A stretch of 11,708 nt of DNA from Ruminococcus sp. (GTDB lineage Bacteria; Bacillota; Clostridia; Oscillospirales; Ruminococcaceae), in assembly GCA_017622635.1 (NCBI GenBank), contig JAGAQS010000089.1, forward strand, positions 1 to 11,708. The letters run 5' to 3'. How positions within the stretch are numbered: the first letter of the stretch is position 1; the number at the start of each line of letters is the position of its first letter. A program made the position numbers and the translations under genes. The notes below the pieces were generated by a model that did no database searches, was not told the DNA's origin, and saw only the letters and a list, made by a program, of their open reading frames with translations. Shown here piece after piece: positions 1 to 7,454 of this stretch.

Positions 1-113
1 ATGATTACCTCTAATCCGTTCTCCTTTCATAATTCTCTGTATCAACGCTTGGTTTTCGCTTAATGTGATACAGGTACACGAAAGCACAATATCCTGATTA
101 TACCTCATTATAT
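1..113 (-). other. Leader or partial unknown gene leaving the left edge
   Basis: This stretch is the start of a minus-strand transcription unit whose body lies outside the window. A consensus promoter at 120-148 should start RNA near 113. A reading frame is open from an ATG at 108 to the edge (36 codons, beginning MRYNQDIVLS), but that ATG lies only about 5 nt after the predicted start and has no ribosome binding site, so it may not be translated. The RNA can form an 8-bp hairpin (37-44 with 66-73, 21-nt loop), followed by a Shine-Dalgarno-like AAAGGAG (minus strand, 27-21) with no start codon at normal spacing before the edge. A second such motif, GAGGT, lies at 12-8. I do not recognise the peptide. 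It could be a leader peptide, a 5' untranslated region or a true N-terminus. Confidence 0.4.
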
Positions 114-119
114 GGGTAT

Positions 120-148
120 ATTATAACACATATAAACACAATTGTCAA
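120..148 (-). promoter_or_regulatory. Sigma-A promoter P2, firing left
   Basis: On the minus strand, TTGACA (148-143) and TATAAT (125-120) are separated by exactly 17 nt, a perfect vegetative consensus. Its upstream side overlaps a small inverted repeat, TCAATA-TTTT-TATTGA (145-160), which resembles the half-sites of the larger repeat at 209-260. It should drive the gene lying left of the window. Confidence 0.8.
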
Positions 149-184
149 TATTTTTATTGATTGTTTTGTAACTCCTTTTGTCAT

Positions 185-213
185 ATTATAACATTAAACT
201 TTTAAGAAGTCAA
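185..213 (-). promoter_or_regulatory. Sigma-A promoter P1, firing left
   Basis: On the minus strand, TTGACT (213-208) and TATAAT (190-185) are separated by 17 nt, with a TG-type extension just upstream of the -10 box. It lies about 65 bp upstream of P2, so the unit to the left appears to have tandem promoters. Its -35 box sits in the left arm of the inverted repeat at 209-260. Confidence 0.65.
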
Positions 214-260
214 TAAAAATACACTCATACAGAAGTTTGGGCAATGGTATTTTTATTGAC
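209..260. repeat. Perfect 14-bp inverted repeat between divergent promoters
   Basis: GTCAATAAAAATAC (209-222) is matched exactly by its reverse complement at 247-260, with a 24-nt spacer. The outer end of each arm forms part of a -35 box: TTGACT of the leftward promoter and TTGACA of the rightward one. This geometry suits a dimeric regulator acting on both promoters, though duplicated promoter sequence in opposite orientation would look the same. Confidence 0.7.
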
Positions 261-284
261 ATAACTGTTATTTTGATGTATAAT
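256..284 (+). promoter_or_regulatory. Sigma-A promoter of the DHFR-like gene
   Basis: TTGACA (256-261) and TATAAT (279-284) are 17 nt apart, a perfect consensus. RNA should start near 291, giving a leader of about 32 nt before the GTG at 323. Confidence 0.85.
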
Positions 285-322
285 ATTACTGATATAAATC
301 ATAATTTGCAGAGGTAAAAAAC

Positions 323-853
323 GTGAGAAAAATCAGTTTATTTATAGCAATGAGTCTTGACGGATATATTGCGGATAGTAAAGGCAGTGTTGACTGGCTG
401 AGGGGGCAGGACGATGATAATGAAAACGTTGACACCTATTCTGAGTTTGTAAAGAATATTGATACTGTTTTAATGGGCTGGAATACTTATCATCAAATTA
501 TTATTGAACTTTCCCCGAATGAGTGGGTGTATAATGATTTTACAACTTACGTTATTACACATAACAAACAGACTTCATCTGAAAAAATTCGGTTTGTAAA
601 TGTAAATCCTGTCAGTTTGGTAAAAAAGTTACAGAAAGAAAACGGGAAAGATATTTGGATATGTGGAGTGGCTGACATTGTTCAACAGTTGATAAATGAA
701 AATTTAATTGACTGCTATTACATTACTGTAATTCCAACGCTTTTAGGTTCAGGTATCAGGCTTTTCGGAAATGTCGGGAATGAAATTAAATTAAAACTGG
801 TCGGCACACAGTCATATAATGGTATGACAGATTTAATCTATACAAGAAGATAA
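323..853 (+). CDS. Dihydrofolate reductase family (RibD C-terminal domain-like) protein
   Basis: This 176-residue cytoplasmic protein has the DHFR/RibD C-terminal NADPH-binding fold, like the YyaP/YwjB group. Visible landmarks are SLDGYIAD at 11-18 (family S-x-DG-x-IA), the VLMGWNTY segment at 49-56 (family MGR-x-TY, with W replacing R), IWICGVADIVQQL at 111-123 (usual GG reads CG here) and PTLLGSGIRLF at 138-148. These match reductase-fold proteins, but true folate reduction is not shown; members of this group are mostly of unknown substrate. The start is GTG at 323, chosen because GAGGT (311-315) lies 7 nt upstream; an ATG further in would cut the first beta strand. The gene stands alone, with its own consensus promoter and a terminator right after the stop. 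Its codons look AT-richer than those of groEL, so acquisition by transfer is possible but not shown. Confidence 0.85.
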   Translation: MRKISLFIAMSLDGYIADSKGSVDWLRGQDDDNENVDTYSEFVKNIDTVLMGWNTYHQIIIELSPNEWVYNDFTTYVITHNKQTSSEKIRFVNVNPVSLVKKLQKENGKDIWICGVADIVQQLINENLIDCYYITVIPTLLGSGIRLFGNVGNEIKLKLVGTQSYNGMTDLIYTRR

Positions 854-860
854 AAATAAA

Positions 861-905
861 CCCGAAAGCAGTTTTTAAACTGTTTTCGGGCTTTGCATTT
901 TTATA
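861..905. terminator. Bidirectional intrinsic terminator
   Basis: CCCGAAAGCAG (861-871) pairs with CTGTTTTCGGG (880-890), 11 positions with one G-U-type pair and an 8-nt loop. A T-rich tract follows on the plus strand (892-903) and a T-rich tract (reading TTTATTTTTA) lies on the minus strand beyond 861. It sits between two convergent genes and should end both the DHFR-like transcript and the groES-groEL transcript. Confidence 0.85.
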
Positions 906-931
906 AGAATCTGACTGACGTTTATTATTTA

Positions 932-2560
<1,629 letters not shown>

Positions 2561-2590
2561 TCATTCTCCTTTTAAAAAAATGAACAGGGA

Positions 2591-2924
<334 letters not shown>

Positions 2925-2928
2925 TTAT

Positions 2929-2956
2929 ATTTTACCACCTTTTTTCAATAAATCAA
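2929..2956 (-). promoter_or_regulatory. groESL promoter
   Basis: On the minus strand, TTGATT (2956-2951) and TAAAAT (2934-2929) are 16 nt apart, placing the start of RNA within CIRCE. A TATAAT slightly downstream (2928-2923) is an alternative -10 box with poorer spacing. Vegetative sigma with HrcA control is the expected arrangement. Confidence 0.65.
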
Positions 2957-3085
2957 GAGTATTCGCAAAACTTTCACAAAAAACAGTGATATGCATAATT
3001 ATATATAATTTTTGTGGAAAAATATGTATATATTTTTTAAAAATATGAATTGTAATTGATTTATGTGAAAAATAATGCAAATGAC

Positions 3086-3114
3086 TTGAAATTTCCGGAA
3101 AAGTATGTTATAAT
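3086..3114 (+). promoter_or_regulatory. yajC promoter, extended -10
   Basis: TTGAAA (3086-3091) and TATAAT (3109-3114) are 17 nt apart, and TG at 3106-3107 gives an extended -10. RNA should begin near 3121, leaving a leader of about 50 nt. The 2894-3169 interval between groES and yajC holds only this promoter, the groESL promoter and CIRCE; I see no gene in it. Confidence 0.8.
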
Positions 3115-3169
3115 ATTTGTTACATTTAATTTAAAGCCGTAATATCGGCAGAATGGAGAGTTTTATATT

Positions 3170-3694
3170 ATGAAGAAAAAGTTAACGGGTTTACTGACAG
3201 CGGTATCAGCTTTATTATATTCATCGTCGTTTTTTGCAATGACGGCGTTTGCGGACGGTGAAGGAAGTGCGGAAACAACTGCCAACGCCACAGCCGCCGC
3301 CGGTACGGGTTCTGTTTTCTGGACACTTATTTTCCCTCTTATAATTATGTTCGCAATGCTTTACTTGATTGCTATCAGACCGCAGAAAAAGCGTGAACAG
3401 GAACTCAAGAATATGCAGGAAAGCTTGCAGGTCGGTGACGAAATCGTAACAGGCGGAGGAATCGTGGGAATCGTTGTGGCAACAGGTGATGACACTGTTG
3501 TTATCGAGACAGGCGGAGCAAGACACAAACTCAGAATAAAAACATGGGCTATAACAGAAAACGTTACCGCACAGGAACGTGTAAAGGAAGCCAAAGCCGC
3601 AGCATCAAAGAAAACGGATTCGGGACTTGCTTCCGCAGGTATTGTTGAGGACGAGCCTGAAAAGAAACCGAAGAAAAAGAAGAAAGAGGAATAA
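3170..3694 (+). CDS. yajC: Preprotein translocase subunit YajC
   Basis: YajC is a small membrane partner of the SecDF-SecYEG translocase. The family core is clear: a membrane helix at about 49-68, the IRPQKKREQELKNMQESLQ segment at 69-87, then a soluble domain with VGDEIVTGGGIVGIV at 88-102 and a strand-rich stretch to about 130. At 174 residues it is much longer than a usual YajC (about 100). The extra parts are an N-terminal 28-residue signal-peptide-like sequence (MKKK, hydrophobic stretch, AFA before D29) followed by an Ala/Thr-rich linker, and a C-terminal Lys/Glu-rich tail (about 135-174). If the signal is cleaved, the protein would be N-out with one helix, the topology of ordinary YajC. 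ATG at 3170 follows TGGAGAG (3154-3160). The next gene lies 56 nt downstream, separated by a hairpin that may limit readthrough. Confidence 0.92.
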   Translation: MKKKLTGLLTAVSALLYSSSFFAMTAFADGEGSAETTANATAAAGTGSVFWTLIFPLIIMFAMLYLIAIRPQKKREQELKNMQESLQVGDEIVTGGGIVGIVVATGDDTVVIETGGARHKLRIKTWAITENVTAQERVKEAKAAASKKTDSGLASAGIVEDEPEKKPKKKKKEE

Positions 3695-3703
3695 TAATAT
3701 GTG

Positions 3704-3750
3704 CCTCCGCATAGAATTGTGTTAACAATTTTTGTGCGGAGGTTGTTTTT
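3704..3750 (+). terminator. Terminator-like hairpin holding the next gene's ribosome binding site
   Basis: CCTCCGCA (3704-3711) pairs perfectly with TGCGGAGG (3735-3742). An inner stem AATTGT/ACAATT (3715-3720 with 3725-3730) closes a GTTA loop, and the right arm is followed by TTGTTTTT (3743-3750). The GGAGG in the right arm (3738-3742) is the only ribosome binding site for the ATG at 3751, 8 nt away. The structure can act as the yajC terminator, and any readthrough RNA would have the binding site hidden. Confidence 0.75.
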
Positions 3751-4143
3751 ATGCGTCGTAAAAGCGTATGGACAAACAGTCTGCTTAGTATAACACTGTC
3801 TGTCCTTATAAGTATAATGTTTATAATTTTATCGTCTGTTATATTGGCGATAGTGATGTATTACGTTCTCGGTGATATGAAAGTATCGTCTGTTTTTGCG
3901 GCGGTTGCGATTTGTGCGGGGACGTATTCGGCAACTTATCTGTGCGGAAAGTACCGCCGTAAACGTGGCATTGCGGAGGGTGTCATGTGCGGAGTTATTA
4001 TATATACAATCATGTCAATATGCGGAGTTGTTTTTCTCGGAGAAATCACGGGTGTAAAAAAGCTCCTCCTGCTTGTTCTGTCGGGAGGAGCAGGAGGAGT
4101 TACGGGCGTAAATTCAAAACGTCCGAAAAACTATATGGAGTAA
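3751..4143 (+). CDS. Small four-helix membrane protein (TIGR04086-like)
   Basis: The 130-residue protein has four predicted membrane helices at about 8-40, 47-66, 74-95 and 103-120, short loops, a basic patch KYRRKRG (67-73) between helices two and three and a Gly-rich SGGAGGVTG near the last helix. Length, topology and position right after yajC match a Clostridia family that I recall as TIGR04086; members have no known function, and its link to Sec is only by neighbourhood. The start has GGAGG 8 nt upstream, inside a hairpin. No separate promoter is evident, so expression may rely on readthrough from yajC. The 3' part of the gene (4056-4099) also encodes, on the other strand, what looks like the htrA terminator; the stop is one base from the end of htrA. 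Confidence 0.75.
   Translation: MRRKSVWTNSLLSITLSVLISIMFIILSSVILAIVMYYVLGDMKVSSVFAAVAICAGTYSATYLCGKYRRKRGIAEGVMCGVIIYTIMSICGVVFLGEITGVKKLLLLVLSGGAGGVTGVNSKRPKNYME
4056..4099 (-). terminator. htrA intrinsic terminator inside the convergent gene
   Basis: On the minus strand, CTCCTCCTGCT (4099-4089) pairs perfectly with AGCAGGAGGAG (4073-4063), an 11-bp GC-rich stem with a 15-nt loop, directly followed by C and six T (4062-4056). It begins about 45 nt after the htrA stop, a normal distance. On the plus strand no T tract follows, so it should act in one direction only. It lies wholly within the coding sequence of the 3751-4143 gene. Confidence 0.8.
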
Positions 4144-4144
4144 A

Positions 4145-5506
4145 TCAGTAATTACCTGAAGTATCTTCCATGAGTTTAAATTCTATATCATAATATGTTA
4201 TTTTTCCGTTTTTGTCAACGTTTGCACACTTTGCAGTTACTTTGTCACCTGCACCGTATTTACTGCTTATAGCGTCATAGAGTTCGTCATAGGTTTTAAC
4301 GGGTGTACCGTCAATTTCCGTAATGAAATCACCTGCTTTGAGGTCTGTGTTTGCAATGTCGCAGTCCTCGCTTACAGAGTCTATATAAACGCCCTCAAAA
4401 CCGTCGGGGAGTTCATATCCGAGAGCCTGTTCTATAAGTATAAGTTTTTCGGGGGAGTCCATGTCAATAAGTGTTATTCCTATTCTGAAACGTCCCGAAA
4501 CATATCCGTTGTCTATAAGTTCTTCAATAACGGGCATAGCGTCGTTTATTGTTATTGCAAAACCGAGACCCTCAAAACTTGAACTTACATATTTTGATGA
4601 TGTTATTCCGATAACCTGACCGTACATATTAACCAATGCACCGCCTGAATTTCCGGGGCTTATATCGGCGTTTGTCTGTATGCAGTTCATTTCAAAACCC
4701 GTTGTGTCACTGCGGATTTTACGGTTTACTGCCGAAATGATACCGTCTGTAACGGTGTTTGAAAGTCCTGCGGGGTTTCCGACCGCTATTACCTGTTCAC
4801 CTACAATTGCCTCGTCGGAGTTTCCGAAAAGTGCAGGTACAAGTTTAGTACCGTTTACTTTTATAACGGCGATATCTGTCTTTGAGTCTCTGCCTATGAT
4901 TTCGGCATTGTATTCTTTGCCGTCGGTGGTATGGATTGTGTGATAGCCGTCAGCCTGAAGAACGTGTGCATTTGTCACAATATAGCCGTCCTCTGAAATT
5001 ACAACACCTGAACCCGTTCCCGAAAGGGTGGTGTGTGCAGAATTGCTGTATGTGTAAATTTCAACGATAGAATCCTTTACAGCAGCCGCAGCACCTTCAA
5101 TAGTGTATCTGCCGTTTTCGTCAACGAAATTGCTGAGGTCGTTTGCACCTTCGGGTTTTTTATTCTGATAAAGTACGACGTGCTGTGAAGTTTTAAGCTG
5201 TTCAATAAAGCCGTTGCTTCTGTATATATCGTTTGCTATTCCGTACACGGCAAGTGCGGCGGCAAGCAGGATAATCATGACAAACAGGAATATAATGAAC
5301 TTTTCACCGCCTGTACTTTTTCTTGTACGTATATTTTCGGGAGGGTCGGGGAAAACAGGGTCATTTTCTTCAAAGTAAGACGGTTCGTACTCATCATAAG
5401 CAGGCATTTTTTCCTGATTATAATATTCCTGTTCATTTTTTTCGTGTTTCGGAATATAGGAGTTGTTCTGTTCCGAATCGTTTCGGGAAGTGTAATTTTC
5501 GTCCAT
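4145..5506 (-). CDS. htrA: Membrane-anchored HtrA/DegP-family serine protease
   Basis: HtrA proteases degrade or refold misfolded exported proteins on the outer face of the membrane. The 453-residue product has an acidic, Tyr/Asn-rich cytoplasmic N-terminus (1-66), one membrane helix (about 69-90), a trypsin-like protease domain (about 135-335) and one PDZ domain (about 340-445). The triad is visible: H181 in VTNAHVLQ, D211 in SKTDIAVIKV and S287 in DISPGNSGGALVN, with AVGNPAGL upstream as expected. The PDZ carries DLKAGDFITEIDG (388-400). ATG at 5506 has AAAGGAG 5 nt upstream. The gene follows the kinase by 24 nt, so the two are co-transcribed; this parallels CssRS control of htrA genes in Bacillus, suggesting a secretion-stress response (inference). 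It ends at the terminator at 4056-4099. Confidence 0.95.
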   Translation of the reverse strand: MDENYTSRNDSEQNNSYIPKHEKNEQEYYNQEKMPAYDEYEPSYFEENDPVFPDPPENIRTRKSTGGEKFIIFLFVMIILLAAALAVYGIANDIYRSNGFIEQLKTSQHVVLYQNKKPEGANDLSNFVDENGRYTIEGAAAAVKDSIVEIYTYSNSAHTTLSGTGSGVVISEDGYIVTNAHVLQADGYHTIHTTDGKEYNAEIIGRDSKTDIAVIKVNGTKLVPALFGNSDEAIVGEQVIAVGNPAGLSNTVTDGIISAVNRKIRSDTTGFEMNCIQTNADISPGNSGGALVNMYGQVIGITSSKYVSSSFEGLGFAITINDAMPVIEELIDNGYVSGRFRIGITLIDMDSPEKLILIEQALGYELPDGFEGVYIDSVSEDCDIANTDLKAGDFITEIDGTPVKTYDELYDAISSKYGAGDKVTAKCANVDKNGKITYYDIEFKLMEDTSGNY

Positions 5507-5530
5507 TGTTGCTCCTTTCGGTATCCTGAT

Positions 5531-6961
5531 TTACAGGCTGTTTTGTTTTTCGGGTACTTGTATCTGAAATTCCGTATATTCCCCGTATACGCTTTTTACG
5601 ACTATATGACCGTTGTTTATACGTAATATTCTTCTTGAAATGGAAAGACCCAGACCGAGACCCGTTGTGTCTTTTCCTCTTGACGAATCCGTTTTGTAGA
5701 AGCGGTCAAATACCTGTGGTATTTCAGAATCTTTCAGACCGTCGCCCGTATTTTTTATACCTACTATGCACATATCATTTTCCTTTTCAAATCTGAAAGA
5801 AATTTTTCCGCCCTCATTTACGAACTTTACGGCGTTTTCTATAAGGTTGTATACAACCTGTTGCATAAGGTCAGGGTCAACGACGGCAACAAGTCTTTCG
5901 CTGTCAAGTTCTTCAATTTCAATATGTTTTGCTTCAATCTTCTTTTCAAACATGAAAACAGTTTTTATAACGAGGTCTGTGAGATTTGTCTCTTTGAAAT
6001 TCGGTGTCAGTGTACCTGATTCAAAACGGCTCATATTAAGCATTGAACTTATAAGTATTTTCAGACGCTGTATTTCGTTGGAAACAAGGATAAGATATTC
6101 ATTGCGTCTGTTTTTTGGGATAGTGCCGTCAAGTATTCCGTCCACGAATCCGCCTATTGTTGTAATGGGTGTACGCAGTTCATGTGAAACGTTTGCAATA
6201 AATGTCTTGCTTGTTTCCTCGCTTTTTTCTACGTTTGAGGCAAGAGTATTTATATATTTGACTGTTTCGCCGTAAAAACCTGCCGTATCGGTTTTTATTT
6301 TTTCGGAGAAGTCACCCTGTGAATATTTTTTTATTATTCTTATCATGTCATCTGTATATGAAGTATATTTCCTTACTCTTTTTTTCATGACTATATATGC
6401 GGAAATTATAATTAATATTGAAATCAGTGAATAGACAAGAAATATCTCCATTGTAAACATACTTATGTTATATGTACTTCCGTAAATCAGCGAATACATT
6501 TTACGGGAGGGCATATTTTTATATTTTACAAGAAACTGACTCCCATATAAAAGATAAGGTTCGTCTTTTGAGATACCTTCGGAATCAAAATCAAGATATT
6601 CTTTTTTGTCGATATGTGTTTTTATACTGTCCTGAATGGGTATATTGTTTTTGTTTTCTGAATCTGCCGAAAATATACATTTTCCGTTTTCGTCGTAAAT
6701 GTATATCATCAGGTTATGCTGTTCCATGAATATTCCGTGAAATTTTTTAGCAGATTCAGTGTCTGTACTGCCTGTACTGTTGTATTCTTCTTTCATACAG
6801 CTTATGAAAAGATTTCCGACTGTTTTCAGCTTTTCAAGTTCGGTACGTTTGTAAATCGAAGAAGTCAGGCTTATAATTACAACACCGATTAGAATAATAA
6901 TGGATATTATCATCAGCATGGAAAAATGGAACAGTCTGTTATATGAATTTTTGCTGTCCAA
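5531..6961 (-). CDS. Membrane sensor histidine kinase
   Basis: This is the sensor of a two-component system, phosphorylating the OmpR-type regulator encoded upstream. The 476 residues show membrane helix 1 (about 14-34), an extracytoplasmic sensor region (about 37-165), helix 2 (about 169-192), a HAMP-like linker (about 193-245), the dimerisation/phosphoacceptor domain with H260 in FIANVSHELRTPITT, and an ATPase domain with N box YNLIENAVKF (371-380), G1 NTGDGL (404-409), F box FDRFYK (418-423) and G2 TGLGLGLS (433-440). All catalytic motifs are present. The start is TTG at 6961, supported by AGGGGTGAT just upstream; the first Met, at codon 15, would cut into helix 1. That binding site is in the right arm of a perfect hairpin. 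The sensor domain has no family I can name. The kinase is 493 nt from its regulator, unusual for such pairs, and 24 nt ahead of htrA. Confidence 0.95.
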   Translation of the reverse strand: MDSKNSYNRLFHFSMLMIISIIILIGVVIISLTSSIYKRTELEKLKTVGNLFISCMKEEYNSTGSTDTESAKKFHGIFMEQHNLMIYIYDENGKCIFSADSENKNNIPIQDSIKTHIDKKEYLDFDSEGISKDEPYLLYGSQFLVKYKNMPSRKMYSLIYGSTYNISMFTMEIFLVYSLISILIIISAYIVMKKRVRKYTSYTDDMIRIIKKYSQGDFSEKIKTDTAGFYGETVKYINTLASNVEKSEETSKTFIANVSHELRTPITTIGGFVDGILDGTIPKNRRNEYLILVSNEIQRLKILISSMLNMSRFESGTLTPNFKETNLTDLVIKTVFMFEKKIEAKHIEIEELDSERLVAVVDPDLMQQVVYNLIENAVKFVNEGGKISFRFEKENDMCIVGIKNTGDGLKDSEIPQVFDRFYKTDSSRGKDTTGLGLGLSISRRILRINNGHIVVKSVYGEYTEFQIQVPEKQNSL

Positions 6962-6970
6962 CAGAAATCA

Positions 6971-6992
6971 CCCCTGTTTAATAAAACAGGGG
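6971..6992 (-). promoter_or_regulatory. Hairpin occluding the kinase ribosome binding site
   Basis: On the minus strand, CCCCTGTTT (6992-6984) pairs perfectly with AAACAGGGG (6979-6971) around a 4-nt loop. The closing GGGG continues into TGAT, forming the AGGGGTGAT ribosome binding site before the TTG start at 6961. No T run follows, so it is not a terminator; it looks like a translation gate at the end of the structured leader. Opening by heat, a ligand or ribosomes is possible but unproven. Confidence 0.65.
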
Positions 6993-7308
6993 ACAGTCAA
7001 CGACTCCTACTTCGTTCATAAGAAGTGGGAGCTTGTCATAATCCGGTAGTGCAGACGACTTTAAATCTCCTACCTCTTTAGAATACTATAGAGCAGACTG
7101 ACATAACATTATGGGACAGCTGACAATGCCCCTTGTACACAAGATATACTCGCATACAACTGTAAGCGGTACTGATACTTCCCAGCCTTACAGTAAAATT
7201 TTTGTTGTTACGCTTAAGATTTTACATACTGTACGGTTAAACAGTAAAACCTGATATCTTAACTTGTCAAGTTTCCTGTGAGTGCCTTTGACGCAACGGT
7301 TTTCTCAC
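6972..7308 (-). ncRNA. Large structured RNA between response regulator and kinase
   Basis: About 340 nt have no credible reading frame but several nested pairings (minus-strand RNA). A closing helix GTTGCG/CGTAAC (7297-7292 with 7212-7207, one G-U) encloses TCAA/TTGA (7291-7288 with 7270-7267) and TTAAGAT/ATCTTAA (7262-7256 with 7220-7214), forming a three-way junction. The second arm contains a further stem, ACTGT/ACAGT (7245-7241 with 7232-7228). Then follow CTGTAAG/CTTACAG (7193-7187 with 7166-7160), GGTAG/CTACC (7074-7070 with 7049-7045), a near-perfect 10-bp stem (7031-7022 with 7013-7004) and the hairpin at 6992-6971. A promoter places the 5' end near 7308, about 11 nt before the first helix. 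It may be the 5' leader of the kinase-htrA mRNA, an independent RNA, or an omega-RNA/HEARO-type RNA of an IS200/IS605-related element. I cannot settle the family by eye. Confidence 0.6.
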
Positions 7309-7344
7309 CATTTTATATTAACATAATTTTTGTGTTTATGTCAA
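6996..7344 (-). mobile_element. Candidate IS200/IS605-derived miniature element without transposase
   Basis: On the minus strand, TTGAC occurs at 7344-7340 and again at 7000-6996, right after a strong hairpin (7031-7004, stem of ten with one mismatch). IS200/IS605 elements insert 3' of a short target such as TTGAT or TTAC, have subterminal hairpins and end in a related sequence, so a unit of 344 bp from 7339 to 6996 would fit. A weak hairpin ACATAA/TTATGT lies at the left border (7341-7336 with 7326-7321). A third TTGAC at 7270-7266 makes the left boundary uncertain. No TnpA, TnpB or IscB coding remnant is visible. The insertion would explain the unusual gap between regulator and kinase. Confidence 0.35.
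7315..7344 (-). promoter_or_regulatory. Promoter of the structured RNA / kinase-htrA unit
   Basis: On the minus strand, TTGACA (7344-7339) and TAATAT (7320-7315) are 18 nt apart with TG one base upstream of the -10 (extended -10). RNA should start near 7308. It gives the kinase and htrA a promoter separate from that of the response regulator. Confidence 0.65.
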
Positions 7345-7352
7345 GTAATTTC

Positions 7353-7412
7353 AAAAAACAAAAGGAGGCAACGGCATTCCTCCCCGACCTGATATGTCGG
7401 ATAGGAATGCCG
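7353..7412 (-). terminator. Long hairpin with competing terminator stem after the response regulator
   Basis: On the minus strand, CGGCATTCCT (7412-7403) pairs with AGGAATGCCG (7381-7372), and an inner CCGAC/GTCGG (7400-7396 with 7388-7384) extends it. The long stem is 8 nt from the T tract, too far for a standard terminator. A second stem, GGAGG (7383-7379) with CCTCC (7368-7364), lies directly before TTTTGTTTTTT (7363-7353), as in an intrinsic terminator. The two stems share 7379-7381, so they compete. The site may end the regulator transcript or act as an attenuator upstream of the kinase. Confidence 0.55.
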
Positions 7413-7454
7413 CAAATTTGATGAAGTCCCCGTTTGATTTTATACTTTCGGAAA

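Noticed and set aside
7267..7311. 14-codon minus-strand mini-frame starting ATGGTG in the structured RNA
   Set aside because: Its ATG lies at or before the predicted transcription start, has no ribosome binding site, and the region is better explained by RNA pairing.
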